From: Methylobacter luteus IMV-B-3098
GTDB taxonomy: Bacteria; Pseudomonadota; Gammaproteobacteria; Methylococcales; Methylomonadaceae
Assembly: GCF_000427625.1 (NCBI RefSeq)
Contig: NZ_KE386569.1
Location: 1,852,591 to 1,916,590 of the forward strand
Reading direction: 5' to 3'
DNA length: 64,000 nucleotides
This document shows positions 7,897 through 15,408 of this stretch, in pieces (the stretch's first letter is position 1; the number at the start of each line of letters is the position of its first letter). Position numbers and translations under genes: made by a program. The notes under the pieces were generated by a model, which was not told the DNA's origin, searched no databases, and was given only the letters and a program-made list of their open reading frames with translations.

Positions 7897-8274
7897 GGCG
7901 GGTTGCTCTGCAGATGCAAATTGCAGCGATTGGTACGGGGTAAACAGTCGCACAGGAGATCCCTCTAGCGCCTTGACTAGCTCAGGCGGCGCATTACCGC
8001 ATACCTCACCAGATGCAGTGCACGTCTTTAGCATGGCATCCATCAGTGCGCCGATATTACTGAGATGCTCCATTAGAGATTGCGAATCACGATACCTTTC
8101 GAGAACGAGGCATTCAGTCTGATCTTGGTTGAAATACAACTCGTACTGCAATGTGCCCGTATCTTTCGTTCGAGCCACTTCCATACATTGAGAAGAAACT
8201 CGCTTGAACTCTTCAAGCTTGCCATCATGAATCTTCAGCCTAGCTATGCCTTGGATCTCGTTCATCATTTTCAA
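7891..8274 (-). CDS. Integron cassette 9: antibiotic biosynthesis monooxygenase (ABM) domain protein
   Basis: This 127-residue protein carries a ferredoxin-like ABM domain in residues 6-95. The typical features are GIARLKIHDGKLEEFKRV, then TLQYELYFNQDQTECLVLERYRD, and SLMEHLSNIGALMDAM. ABM proteins act as small dimeric monooxygenases, isomerases or quinone-modifying enzymes; the substrate is unknown here. The C-terminal 30 residues are outside the domain. There is no signal peptide, so it is cytoplasmic. The stop TAA lies in the attC core box. MKMMNE gives two possible starts four codons apart. Confidence 0.8.
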   Translation of the reverse strand: MKMMNEIQGIARLKIHDGKLEEFKRVSSQCMEVARTKDTGTLQYELYFNQDQTECLVLERYRDSQSLMEHLSNIGALMDAMLKTCTASGEVCGNAPPELVKALEGSPVRLFTPYQSLQFASAEQPAA

Positions 8275-8299
8275 TACCTCCTATGGTTAGTTTCCCGCC

Positions 8300-8423
8300 G
8301 CCTAACGTTTAAGATAACTGGCCCCGGCCTTCGCTGAGCTTAACCGAAGTCACAAGCCTACAAGCTTGCACAAAACCCGATAAAGAACCCTAGGCCGGGT
8401 TCCGGTTGATCGCCATGTTAGGC
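8300..8423 (-). other. attC site of cassette 8 (long form)
   Basis: Plus-strand GCCTAAC (8300-8306) and GTTAGGC (8417-8423) are perfect complements. The inner arms AACTGGCCCCGGCCT and AGGCCGGGTTCCGGTTG lie on either side of a long variable stem containing CAAGCCTACAAGCTTG. Confidence 0.9.
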
Positions 8424-8905
8424 TAAAAGTCACCACGAACTATGGACGACCAGTTTGGGGGTTCCTCTTCAATTATCCGCAAGGAGGCTGGGAGAGATTC
8501 CCGCAAAAAGATAATAGCTTCTGTCGTTCGTCCCTTTCCAAGAGAGCGTATTACATCCCGACGCTCACCCGCTTTGGTTTGCACCCGAATACGCCGATCC
8601 CTGATCGGACCAACCACGCGAATCGATTCCAAATCTGTTAATGCAAATGCATTTTTGCCCATTACAACGCGATCGTCAAATACAATGTCCTCTGGGCCGA
8701 TCACGATCAGAGGAGATTCGCCAACTGGCCCGTAAGATAATCTCCGCCATGCGTAAGTAAAAAAGCCAAACGACGCAATCATTGCGCTCCACCACCTTTC
8801 AGCCGCCAATGCTACGACCAATACGCTTCCCAGCACAATTATTCCCAAAAGGAGCAAATGTGCAGAGAATCGTGGATCTGACCGATAGAATATTCTCTGT
8901 TCCAT
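8423..8905 (-). CDS. Integron cassette 8: two-TM protein with a PH-like domain
   Basis: The 160-residue product has two membrane segments, about 16-33 (LLLLGIIVLGSVLVVALA) and 38-52 (WSAMIASFGFFTYAW). A soluble strand-rich domain from about 64 to 130 follows (PLIVIGPEDIVFDDRVVMG, ESIRVVGPIRDRRIRVQTKAG). Two membrane helices followed by such a strand series resemble the bacterial PH-like membrane proteins. The role is unknown. The stop TAG uses the last base of the attC core box at 8417-8423. Confidence 0.68.
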   Translation of the reverse strand: MEQRIFYRSDPRFSAHLLLLGIIVLGSVLVVALAAERWWSAMIASFGFFTYAWRRLSYGPVGESPLIVIGPEDIVFDDRVVMGKNAFALTDLESIRVVGPIRDRRIRVQTKAGERRDVIRSLGKGRTTEAIIFLRESLPASLRIIEEEPPNWSSIVRGDF

Positions 8906-8922
8906 GCAGCGTTTTTCGTGGA

Positions 8923-8998
8923 GCCTAACGTTGCAAATAACCGGGCGCGAAAAGCGCGTAGCGGTTTTTGCGGTCCGAGTTAATTTGCCTTGTTATGT
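8923..8998 (-). other. attC site of cassette 7
   Basis: Plus-strand GCCTAAC (8923-8929) and GTTATGT (8992-8998) enclose AAATAACCGGGCGCGAAAAGCGC and GCGGTCCGAGTTAATTTG arms. The kinase-like gene ends inside it. Confidence 0.9.
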
Positions 8999-9510
8999 GG
9001 CATATTTAATTTAGCCAACAACTCATTGAAACTTTCATTGGCATTTTTATGAGCAGTATCGATTAGTATTCTACCCTCATCCCAGGAATCATATTCTCGT
9101 TCTTCTACTTCTTTCCAGCTCGGCAAATCCATACCGGGAATATCACACTCCCTCTCTTTAATTCTTTTTTTATGCTCTTCTGTATCTGAGCATATAACTT
9201 CTATGTTTGTATAAAATGAACTATTTGAAAGGGCGACTTCCTGCCACTCACGCCGGGTTAATTTTATTGGATTACAAGAATCAGCTACAACACTATTTCC
9301 GAGCATCAAATTATCAGCGGCTATTCGATACGACAGCCGATATCCCTCCCCCTCTACCTTAAAACCACATAGATCACGCATACCTTGCTCGATGGTATCA
9401 ATTCTCAAGAACACTGCCTCTACATGATTGGCAAGAGACTTGGCTAGAGTAGTTTTTCCAGTACCAGGTAACCCCGAAAATATATACAGATGATTCCTTT
9501 CAGATTTCAC
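8980..9510 (-). CDS. Integron cassette 7: P-loop NTPase, kinase-like
   Basis: This 176-residue protein begins with a strand and Walker A loop, LYIFSGLPGTGKTT (P-loop residues 13-21). That fits small kinases such as gluconate or chloramphenicol/zeta-like phosphotransferases (AAA_33 group). A following Asp (FLRIDTIEQGM) and the DSCNPIKLTRREW segment resemble substrate and lid regions of such kinases. It should phosphorylate a small molecule in the cytoplasm, but the substrate is unknown. Zeta-type toxin activity is possible; no antitoxin is seen in the cassette. The last 6 residues and the stop are encoded within the attC. Confidence 0.82.
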   Translation of the reverse strand: MKSERNHLYIFSGLPGTGKTTLAKSLANHVEAVFLRIDTIEQGMRDLCGFKVEGEGYRLSYRIAADNLMLGNSVVADSCNPIKLTRREWQEVALSNSSFYTNIEVICSDTEEHKKRIKERECDIPGMDLPSWKEVEEREYDSWDEGRILIDTAHKNANESFNELLAKLNMPHNKAN

Positions 9511-9525
9511 GATTCACCCTTTGCC

Positions 9526-9600
9526 ACATAACGACCAGCGTAACCGGCGCCCAACGTAGCGCAGCGTAGTTGGGCGTCCGAGTTGACGCTGTTGTTAGCT
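9526..9600 (-). other. attC site of cassette 6
   Basis: Plus-strand ACATAAC (9526-9532) and GTTAGCT (9594-9600) enclose CAGCGTAACCGGCGCCCAACG and GTTGGGCGTCCGAGTTGACGCTG arms, a textbook attC with an unpaired base. Confidence 0.95.
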
Positions 9601-9603
9601 GAT

Positions 9604-10002
9604 TTAATGCTGAACACGACGCACCCCTACCAAAACTCCGTCGTCCGACAACGCGATATCCAGAGAGTCATAGTCGATACGAAACCCCGACCACATACCA
9701 AGGTTGTAGCTGAGCAGGTTTTTGACGTCTTCGACATCAGGCTTTCCAAGCAGCGCGACAACTTCCATTCTTTTCATTCCCTTGCGCAAATGCGACGCTA
9801 CTAAGTCTTCGTACATTTCTCCACGAGGATTATCTGGGTCCATATTTTCGTAGAAGGAAACCCACACCTCCCGATCAAACTCACGATTATTGAACGGGTC
9901 ATCCGCGAGAGTGAAGTAGATGTAGCCGAAGAACGCCACAATTCCGAGGATGCCTGCCGCCAGCAGACCAGCAATTCGTTTTAGCAGCTTATTCATGGGC
10001 AT
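9604..10002 (-). CDS. Integron cassette 6: membrane-anchored protein with a BamE/SmpA-like C-terminal segment
   Basis: The 132-residue product has an N-terminal membrane anchor at about 10-32 (IAGLLAAGILGIVAFFGYIYF). A domain facing the periplasm follows. Its segment HLRKGMKRMEVVALLGKPD, then strands YNLGMWSGFRIDYDSLDIALSDDGVLVG, resembles the BamE/SmpA fold, in which G-M-x-x-x-x-V-x-x-x-L-G-x-P is the usual signature. The true BamE is a lipoprotein of the outer membrane assembly machine. This protein has no lipobox, so that role is not implied. The stop TAA lies four bases beyond the attC core. Confidence 0.7.
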   Translation of the reverse strand: MPMNKLLKRIAGLLAAGILGIVAFFGYIYFTLADDPFNNREFDREVWVSFYENMDPDNPRGEMYEDLVASHLRKGMKRMEVVALLGKPDVEDVKNLLSYNLGMWSGFRIDYDSLDIALSDDGVLVGVRRVQH

Positions 10003-10006
10003 ATTC

Positions 10007-10069
10007 AGCTAACGTGAAGCTAAGGGGTGCGCAGCGAAGCGGAGCGTCCACTTGAGCGCAGGGTTAGCG
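10007..10069 (-). other. attC site of cassette 5
   Basis: Plus-strand AGCTAAC (10007-10013) and GTTAGCG (10063-10069) enclose GAAGCTAAGGGGTGCGC and GCGTCCACTTGAGCGC arms. It belongs to the short GCTAAGGGG class. Confidence 0.93.
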
Positions 10070-10459
10070 GGCATTTTCTAGCACCTCTTCACCAGACTTA
10101 ACCCAACTTTGCAAAAAGGTTTGATCAGCCGTAAACATACCGGAAAGCGTTGGTCCAAGACTGAAATTGTCGGGGCTAAATTTGTACACCACCTCTAACG
10201 CGCCGTTTTTGTGCAACGCAAAGTGGAACTCAATATTTTCTTCCATGTTACCCCATGAAGCCTCGACATTTTCCCCAACCGATGCTTCGAGATACCTTAG
10301 GGTTTGAATGAAACTACTCCATTCCTTCTTTTCAACCGTGCATGAAAAGTTGCCTTCAAACTTAGGCGCACGAATTTGAACAATGGTCTTCATCCACCCC
10401 TCACTGTCTGGGGAGGAGAAAGTAAAAATTGATTCAAGACCGTGGCCGGAGATCTTCAT
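10064..10459 (-). CDS. Integron cassette 5: hypothetical protein
   Basis: From the ATG at 10459 (MKISGHGLES) the protein is 131 residues. An upstream in-frame start at 10495 lies inside the neighbouring attC and is less likely. It is a soluble, strand-rich protein with segments FTFSSPDSEGWMKTIVQIRAP, FEGNFSCTVEKKEW and ENIEFHFALHKNGALEVVYKF. The fold pattern, an all-beta start followed by a helix, is common in small immunity-like proteins. I do not recognise the family and claim no function. The stop TAA is part of the attC core box. Confidence 0.68.
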   Translation of the reverse strand: MKISGHGLESIFTFSSPDSEGWMKTIVQIRAPKFEGNFSCTVEKKEWSSFIQTLRYLEASVGENVEASWGNMEENIEFHFALHKNGALEVVYKFSPDNFSLGPTLSGMFTADQTFLQSWVKSGEEVLENAR

Positions 10460-10467
10460 TCTTTGCT

Positions 10468-10554
10468 CGCTAACGTTCGCCATAACCGGAGGCAAAAAGC
10501 ATAGCGACGAAGGAGCGACGCTTTTTGCCGTCCGTGTTTATGGCGTTGTTATGA
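10468..10554 (-). other. attC site of cassette 4
   Basis: Plus-strand CGCTAAC (10468-10474) and GTTATGA (10548-10554) enclose CGCCATAACCGGAGGCAAAAAGC and GCTTTTTGCCGTCCG...TATGGCG arms. It is a close relative of the site at 3162-3242. Confidence 0.93.
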
Positions 10555-10555
10555 G

Positions 10556-11056
10556 TCATATTACGATACTCATGAGAACACCCAAGACGCCTGGTATGAA
10601 AATGGCCTTAAAAATGACGGTGTGTACCTCCTGTGGGAACGAACCTCCATCCCATACCGGGAGATTCCCACCAAGTTCCATTAATGCCGCCCACCCGACC
10701 AATGCGGAGCCTACATATGCAACGAATTTGCTTGGGTTGAATGGAAGGGAAAAACTCAATTTCTGTAAATAGAATGCCGCAAGAAGCGAAACTGCGCTAA
10801 CGACAACCATAGTCCAAAAGGACGACCAAAGTGCCTGTGAAATTTTATTAGTCATCTCGGCGTACCCATTTTGGTAACCAACCTCCCATGACCGCAGTAT
10901 CTCTTCTCCGCGCTCTTGTTCCAGTTTCTTTTGATCCGGGGCCTCCAGATTGGCAGCCATACCATCACTTACAGCCATGTCTAAATATTTCTTCCTGGCA
11001 ACGAAGAAAAAAAGCGCTCCCAAATAAGGATTTTGACGTTGGTAACTGAAGCTCAT
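10556..11056 (-). CDS. Integron cassette 4: hypothetical membrane protein
   Basis: The 166-residue product has a cytoplasmic N-terminal half with a charged helix (ANLEAPDQKKLEQERGEEIL). Membrane segments follow at about 80-96 (SFWTMVVVSAVSLLAAF), 111-126 (FVAYVGSALVGWAAL) and the C-terminal 150-166 (IFIPGVLGVLMSIVI). No family is recognised. The gene fits tightly between the attC sites: it ends two bases after one core box and starts 14 bases from the other. Confidence 0.7.
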   Translation of the reverse strand: MSFSYQRQNPYLGALFFFVARKKYLDMAVSDGMAANLEAPDQKKLEQERGEEILRSWEVGYQNGYAEMTNKISQALWSSFWTMVVVSAVSLLAAFYLQKLSFSLPFNPSKFVAYVGSALVGWAALMELGGNLPVWDGGSFPQEVHTVIFKAIFIPGVLGVLMSIVI

Positions 11057-11069
11057 AGTGCGGATGACT

Positions 11070-11192
11070 TATAACGCAAAGCTAAGGGGCGCGCCTTTCA
11101 CGGAAGACTAGCAAAGCCGCCGAAGCTGGAAAAACAATAAACCTTTAAAACCGCCACGAAAAGGCGGGTCCCGCTTGAGCGCAATGTTAGCC
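11070..11192 (-). other. attC site of cassette 3 (long form)
   Basis: Plus-strand TATAACG at about 11070-11076 and GTTAGCC (11186-11192) enclose GCAAAGCTAAGGGGCGCGCCTTT and AAAGGCGGGTCCCGCTTGAGCGC arms. The long terminal stem shares TTTAAAACCGCCA with the site at 3606-3724. Confidence 0.9.
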
Positions 11193-11600
11193 ATGCCTTT
11201 GCACCAACCGTATTAACTGCAACCCAATAATAAGTAGAATGCCTAGATTAGTTAAAACTTGGCTTATTCTGAACTTATTTATGTAGCTCGACGGATACCC
11301 CAAAGTAGTTAATTTTTTCACTTGGCGTAAATAAACCGTACCGAGAATTACAAACAAATAAAAAAGTGAGAACATAAGCGACTCTACCGCATATTGCGGG
11401 TATTGGCCGATAAACAAGTACGCAATGGTAAATGGGGATACGTATAAAAGAAACGCAATTGGATTCATCATTTTTTGTTTCTTTGAAAGTTCGAAATACT
11501 TGACATCAAGTTTTTTACCTTCCTCGACAAGTATTTTAAGTCCCCAATAAAATAGTCCAAGACCAGTAAGCATAACAAATAGATCAAGATTAGTTCGCAT
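11187..11600 (-). CDS. Integron cassette 3: hypothetical four-TM membrane protein
   Basis: The 137-residue protein has about four hydrophobic segments: 7-26 (DLFVMLTGLGLFYWGLKILV), 47-65 (PIAFLLYVSPFTIAYLFIG), 72-92 (AVESLMFSLFYLFVILGTVYL) and 113-131 (VLTNLGILLIIGLQLIRLV). The loops are short and basic. No family is recognised. The DNA is AT-rich compared with the flanking cassettes, suggesting a different donor. The stop TAA is supplied by the attC core box. Confidence 0.7.
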   Translation of the reverse strand: MRTNLDLFVMLTGLGLFYWGLKILVEEGKKLDVKYFELSKKQKMMNPIAFLLYVSPFTIAYLFIGQYPQYAVESLMFSLFYLFVILGTVYLRQVKKLTTLGYPSSYINKFRISQVLTNLGILLIIGLQLIRLVQRHG

Positions 11601-11615
11601 ATTAAATTTCTTTAA

Positions 11616-11684
11616 GGCTAACGCAGAGCTAAGCCGACCGCTAGAGCGTAGCGGAAGCGGGTCGGCTTGAGCGCCGGGTTATGC
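11616..11684 (-). other. attC site of cassette 2
   Basis: Plus-strand GGCTAAC (11616-11622) and GTTATGC (11678-11684) enclose GAGCTAAGCCGACCGCTAG and AGCGGGTCGGCTTGAGCGC arms. Confidence 0.92.
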
Positions 11685-12068
11685 GTGATGTTTGATTTTA
11701 CTTCCATACACTTTTTTGATGGGAATCGAGTCCAAATCTATACCTTCCAAGCACCGGACATTGACCGCCCATCCATCGAAAGGCTTCGAACCTTCGAGAA
11801 TTTCTTCAGGCGTTGGATCACTTGGTCGTCTGAAAGGAAGGATGCCACACGTGGGACAAAAGAAATCTTTCGCCGTTTTGCTTCCCCATTGATACAAAAC
11901 AAGGTCTTCCCATGGGGTAAGCAAATTTAGTTTCTTTTTCGGAATCCGATGATTCAAGGCTCCACGTTTTTTACAAATAGAGCAATCGCAAACACGCACG
12001 TGATCTATTTCAGCTTCAATCTCGAAGCGAACCCTTCCGCAATGGCACGAACCGTTGTATTTAGTCAT
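11679..12068 (-). CDS. Integron cassette 2: GFA-like (CENP-V/GFA domain) zinc protein
   Basis: From ATG 12068 (MTKYNGSCHCG) the product is 129 residues, with TGGAGAG upstream as a ribosome-binding site. It has the glutathione-dependent formaldehyde-activating (GFA/CENP-V) zinc pattern: SCHCG near residue 8-11, CDCSICKKRG near 27-36 and FFCPTCG near 70-76. GFA proteins bind two zinc ions. Some use glutathione adducts of formaldehyde, but most members are uncharacterised, so the activity is unproven. In a possible methylotroph a formaldehyde link would be attractive, but that is only inference. The stop lies in the attC core. Confidence 0.85.
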   Translation of the reverse strand: MTKYNGSCHCGRVRFEIEAEIDHVRVCDCSICKKRGALNHRIPKKKLNLLTPWEDLVLYQWGSKTAKDFFCPTCGILPFRRPSDPTPEEILEGSKPFDGWAVNVRCLEGIDLDSIPIKKVYGSKIKHHA

Positions 12069-12090
12069 TACACATAACTCTCCATGAGGC

Positions 12091-12151
12091 ATAACGTGAA
12101 GCTAAGGGGCGGACGCGATAGCGGCCGTCCCGCTTGAGCGCAAGGTTATGT
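12091..12151 (-). other. attC site of cassette 1
   Basis: Plus-strand ATAACG box at 12091-12096 and GTTATGT (12145-12151) enclose GAAGCTAAGGGGCGGACGC and GCGGCCGTCCCGCTTGAGCGC arms. Confidence 0.95.
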
Positions 12152-12448
12152 TTCAGCATGCCGCCTCCTACAAAATGCACGAACAACGGCGGCAACAATG
12201 CCAACGACTATGAGCCAGGCAACAGAGTAAATAAGAAGGACTGGGAGAACCAGTGGATTAAAAAGTGAATACCAAATGTATTCAGACTTACTGCATTCCC
12301 AGTCAGCATCCAATAACCCGCAATGGCCGTTGTATCCGTCAGCGATAAACCAAGCCTCTAGCGCTACAAACCCTATGATCGGCGCCACGGCAACAAACCA
12401 CCACGAAATGCGTTTGCATTGCATCCGCTGTTTATCCTTCTGCAACAT
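12146..12448 (-). CDS. Integron cassette 1 (nearest attI): hypothetical two-TM protein
   Basis: The 100-residue product has two membrane helices at about 15-33 (WWFVAVAPIIGFVALEAWF) and 68-90 (LVLPVLLIYSVAWLIVVGIVAAV). The loop between them holds two cysteines (NGHCGLLDADWECSKSEY), suggesting an extracytoplasmic disulfide. The family is not recognised. The first start codon (ATG 12446-12448) lies inside the attI/attC core GTTATGT; a second ATG (MQCKRIS) is 8 codons in. As the first cassette it should be the best expressed from Pc. Confidence 0.7.
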   Translation of the reverse strand: MLQKDKQRMQCKRISWWFVAVAPIIGFVALEAWFIADGYNGHCGLLDADWECSKSEYIWYSLFNPLVLPVLLIYSVAWLIVVGIVAAVVRAFCRRRHAET

Positions 12449-12530
12449 AACGATAAGTAGACACCTTCTCAGGTGTATATAAAATTGAAATCGCAGGTGT
12501 ATAATGCCACTCTCGCAATCCGTTAGGCGT
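12445..12530 (-). other. attI recombination site region of the integron
   Basis: The core box ACATAAC (12445-12451 plus strand; GTTATGT in cassette orientation) marks the junction of the first cassette with the platform. Next to it are two direct copies of CAGGTGTATA (about 12471-12480 and 12495-12504), as expected for integrase-binding direct repeats in attI, and another GTTAGGC box at 12522-12528. The boundaries are inferred from position between the first cassette and intI. Confidence 0.7.
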
Positions 12531-12533
12531 GAT

Positions 12534-12561
12534 TCTATAGTAATCGCTATATTGATATCAA
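12534..12561 (-). promoter_or_regulatory. Candidate cassette promoter Pc
   Basis: Reading toward the cassettes there is TTGATA (complement of 12556-12561), a 16-bp spacer, then TATAGA (complement of 12534-12539). This is a good sigma-70-type match in the place where integrons keep their Pc promoter, between intI and attI. It would drive the first cassettes. Confidence 0.65.
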
Positions 12562-12569
12562 CCTTATTT

Positions 12570-13544
12570 ATGCAAACTCAAAACACCCCTCCAAAACTCC
12601 TTGATCAGGTCCGCGAGCGTATCCGTGTCAAGCACTATAGCATCCGTACCGAAAAGCAATATGTGCAGTGGATTAAGCGTTTTATTCTGTTTCACGGGAA
12701 ACGCCATCCTCAAGAGATGGGAGTGTCAGAGGTGGAAGCTTTTTTAACGCATCTGGCAGTGGAAGGAAAGGTGTCGGCCTCAACGCAAAATCAAGCCTTA
12801 TCCAGTTTGCTGTTTTTGTATAAAGAGGTGCTGTTAATCGATTTGCCGTGGCTGAATAATGTCGTGCGCGCCAAGCAGCCGCAACGTTTGCCGAATGTGT
12901 TGACGCGCACCGAGGTGAGGGCTGTATTGGTGCGGATGAGCGGAATCCATGGCTTGATGGCCAATCTCCTGTACGGTACGGGCATGCGCTTGATAGAGTG
13001 CGTGCGCCTCCGGGTGAAGGATGTGGATTTTGAACGCGGCGAGATTTTGATCCGCGACGGCAAGGGCGCCAAGGATCGGGTGACGGTGTTGCCGGATAGT
13101 TTGCTGGATGCGATGCATGCGCAATTGGCGTTGCATCGACAGTGGTACGAGCAGGATTTGGCGCTGGGCAAGATAAATGTCTGGCTGCCCGATGCCCTGG
13201 CAGTCAAGTACCCCAACGCTTCAAGGGAATGGGGCTGGCAGTATGTGTTTGCCGCCAAAATTTATTCGGTTGATCCTCGCGGCAAAACTGAACACCGTCA
13301 TCATGTTGAGGAAAAACAGGTACAGCGGTATGTTAAAAAAGCGGCCTTGGCGACGAATATCGCCAAGTCGATTTCGCCGCACACTTTGCGTCACAGCTTT
13401 GCAACGCACATGCTGCAGGCCGGCTACGATATTCGTATGGTGCAAGAGTTGCTAGGCCACAGTGACGTGGCGACGACGATGATTTACACCCATGTTTTGA
13501 ACAAAGGCGGCAAAGACGTTATCAGTCCGCTGGATCAATTCTAG
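12570..13544 (+). CDS. intI: Integron integrase IntI (tyrosine recombinase)
   Basis: IntI inserts and excises gene cassettes by recombining attI and single-stranded attC sites. From ATG 12570 (MQTQNTPPKLLDQVRE) the protein is 324 residues, normal for IntI; a longer start at 12504 would add 22 unrelated residues. The N-terminal SAM-like domain spans about 5-100. The catalytic tyrosine-recombinase residues are Arg140 (GTGMRLIEC), His271 and Arg274 (SPHTLRHSFATH), His297 (LLGHSD) and Tyr306 (MIYTHVL). The integron-specific extra segment KYPNASREWGWQYVF (213-227) separates IntI from other recombinases. No frameshift or missing residue is seen, so it should be functional. It is divergent from the cassettes, as in all classical integrons. 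Confidence 0.97.
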   Translation: MQTQNTPPKLLDQVRERIRVKHYSIRTEKQYVQWIKRFILFHGKRHPQEMGVSEVEAFLTHLAVEGKVSASTQNQALSSLLFLYKEVLLIDLPWLNNVVRAKQPQRLPNVLTRTEVRAVLVRMSGIHGLMANLLYGTGMRLIECVRLRVKDVDFERGEILIRDGKGAKDRVTVLPDSLLDAMHAQLALHRQWYEQDLALGKINVWLPDALAVKYPNASREWGWQYVFAAKIYSVDPRGKTEHRHHVEEKQVQRYVKKAALATNIAKSISPHTLRHSFATHMLQAGYDIRMVQELLGHSDVATTMIYTHVLNKGGKDVISPLDQF

Positions 13545-13723
13545 CAAGTGGCTTGAAGGCGCTTGCGGAACCACGATTCCTCATGCTCGATCTCTCGTAT
13601 TCCGCAAACTATGGAACATGCATAAATTAACTTTCCCAGTATCTGCACAGTGCGAAACCCTCTGGGGCACAAGTGAATTCGCACCTACAACCTGAGTTAT
13701 TTCATGCTCATCACTATGCTGCT

Positions 13724-15304
13724 TTATAGCTCTCTGGTCGCGCTGAATTTAATATCAGGCCAGCGTTCTTCAGTCAGTTGCAGGTTGACCCGACTGTTGG
13801 CCAGATAAACCAGATAACCGCCGCCGTCTTCGGCCAGGTTGTCGAAAGCTTTATTCCTGAACTCCTCCAGTTTGCTGGGCTTGTCCGAACTGACCCAGCG
13901 CACCGTCGAAACAGACACGGCGTCGTACACGCATTCGACGTTGTATTCGGCTTTCAACCGGTAGGCGGTCACGTCGAACTGCAGCACGCCCACAGCGCCC
14001 AGGATCAGATCATTGTTTTTCAGCGGCCTGAATAACTGCGTCGCGCCTTCCTCGGTCAACTGCACGAGGCCTTTTTGCAGGGCTTTAGCTCTCAGCGGGT
14101 CTTTCAGCACCACGCGGCGGAACAATTCCGGCGCGAAATACGGTATGCCGCCGTATTTGAGGACTTCGCCCTGTGTAAAGGTATCGCCGACCTGAATCGT
14201 GCCGTGATTGTGCAAGCCGATGATATCGCCCGGATAGGCTTCCTCGACGCTTTTGCGCGTGTCGGCCTGAAACGTGATCGCATTGGCGACCTGAATGTTT
14301 TTGCCGATGCGGACATGGTTGATCTTCATGCCTTTATCGAACTTGCCGGAGCAGACGCGCAGGAAGGCCACGCGGTCGCGGTGCGCGGGGTCCATATTGG
14401 CCTGGACCTTGAATACGAAGCCGCTGAATTTATCTTCTTCGGGCGAAACGGCGCGTTGTATGGCTTCGCGCGGTCTGGGCGATGGCGCATATTCGGCGAA
14501 CGCATCGAGCAATTCCAGAATGCCGAAGTTGTTGATGGCGGAACCGAAAAAGACGGGCGTCTGTCTGCCGGCCAGATATTCATCCAGATCGAACTCGTGG
14601 CTGGCGCCTTTCACCAGGTCGATTTCGTCCCGTAATTCTTGCGCCTGATCTTGCAGCAGTTCATCCAGCTTCGGATTGTCCAGGCCTTTTATGATTTCGG
14701 CTTCGGCGATTCTGCCGCCATGCTGCGGGCTAAACAGATGAATTTCATCCTTGTACAGATGATAAACCCCTTTAAAACGCTTGCCCATGCCGATAGGCCA
14801 GGTCATGGGCGCGCAATTGATTTTCAGGACATCCTCGACCTCGTCCATCAAGTCAATCGGCTCGCGCCCTTCCCGGTCCAGCTTATTGATGAAGGTCAGA
14901 ATGGGCGTTGTACGCAGTCGGCAGACTTCCATCAGGTTGATGGTTCTTTCCTCGACACCCTTGGCGACGTCTATGACCATCAGAGCCGAATCGACGGCCG
15001 TCAGCGTCCGGTAGGTGTCCTCGGAGAAGTCTTCGTGCCCGGGGGTGTCAAGCAAATTGATAATGCAGTCTTTATGCTCGAACTGCATGACCGAGGTCGT
15101 AACGGAGATCCCCCTTTCCTTTTCCATTTCCATCCAGTCAGACGTAGCATGGCGCGCGGCTTTTCGCCCTTTTACGGAGCCGGCCAACTGAATGGCGCCG
15201 CCGAACAGCAACAGTTTTTCGGTCAGTGTGGTTTTACCTGCGTCAGGGTGTGAAATAATGGCGAATGTGCGCCGACGCCGCAGTTCTGAAAGTAATTCTG
15301 ACAT
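13724..15304 (-). CDS. prfC: Peptide chain release factor 3 (RF3)
   Basis: RF3 is a translational GTPase that recycles RF1 and RF2 from the ribosome after termination. The 526-residue protein has the GTPase motifs G1 HPDAGKTT (19-26), switch II region DTPGHEDF (86-93) and NKLD (near 139-142), then the beta-barrel domain II and the C-terminal domain with VGVLQFDV. Length and start ([14 protein letters not shown]) are normal. It is transcribed alone, convergent with intI, and marks where core genome resumes after the integron. No oddities are seen. Confidence 0.97.
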   Translation of the reverse strand: MSELLSELRRRRTFAIISHPDAGKTTLTEKLLLFGGAIQLAGSVKGRKAARHATSDWMEMEKERGISVTTSVMQFEHKDCIINLLDTPGHEDFSEDTYRTLTAVDSALMVIDVAKGVEERTINLMEVCRLRTTPILTFINKLDREGREPIDLMDEVEDVLKINCAPMTWPIGMGKRFKGVYHLYKDEIHLFSPQHGGRIAEAEIIKGLDNPKLDELLQDQAQELRDEIDLVKGASHEFDLDEYLAGRQTPVFFGSAINNFGILELLDAFAEYAPSPRPREAIQRAVSPEEDKFSGFVFKVQANMDPAHRDRVAFLRVCSGKFDKGMKINHVRIGKNIQVANAITFQADTRKSVEEAYPGDIIGLHNHGTIQVGDTFTQGEVLKYGGIPYFAPELFRRVVLKDPLRAKALQKGLVQLTEEGATQLFRPLKNNDLILGAVGVLQFDVTAYRLKAEYNVECVYDAVSVSTVRWVSSDKPSKLEEFRNKAFDNLAEDGGGYLVYLANSRVNLQLTEERWPDIKFSATREL

Positions 15305-15408
15305 GCCTTTGATTTAGTGGAATTTGCTAAGAAAACTGCCAATTATAACTTATTATTCAATGTGATGTATTTTCAATATAATGCATCAATCTAATGACAG
15401 GAGTTTTT

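Larger units (their letters stand above)
490..13544. mobile_element. Chromosomal integron with 16 gene cassettes
   Basis: The platform (intI, attI, Pc) lies at 12445-13544 and the cassette array extends leftwards to the IS21 end. All cassette genes are on the minus strand, and every gene is followed by an attC with a complementary RYYYAAC/GTTRRRY pair. The attC sites vary in length from 59 to about 124 bp and in sequence. There are no antibiotic resistance genes or mobile platform genes, so it is a sedentary chromosomal integron next to prfC. Confidence 0.95.

Noticed and set aside
7891-8274. ABM cassette as an antibiotic biosynthesis or resistance gene
   Set aside because: The domain name is historical; nothing in the sequence ties this protein to antibiotic chemistry.
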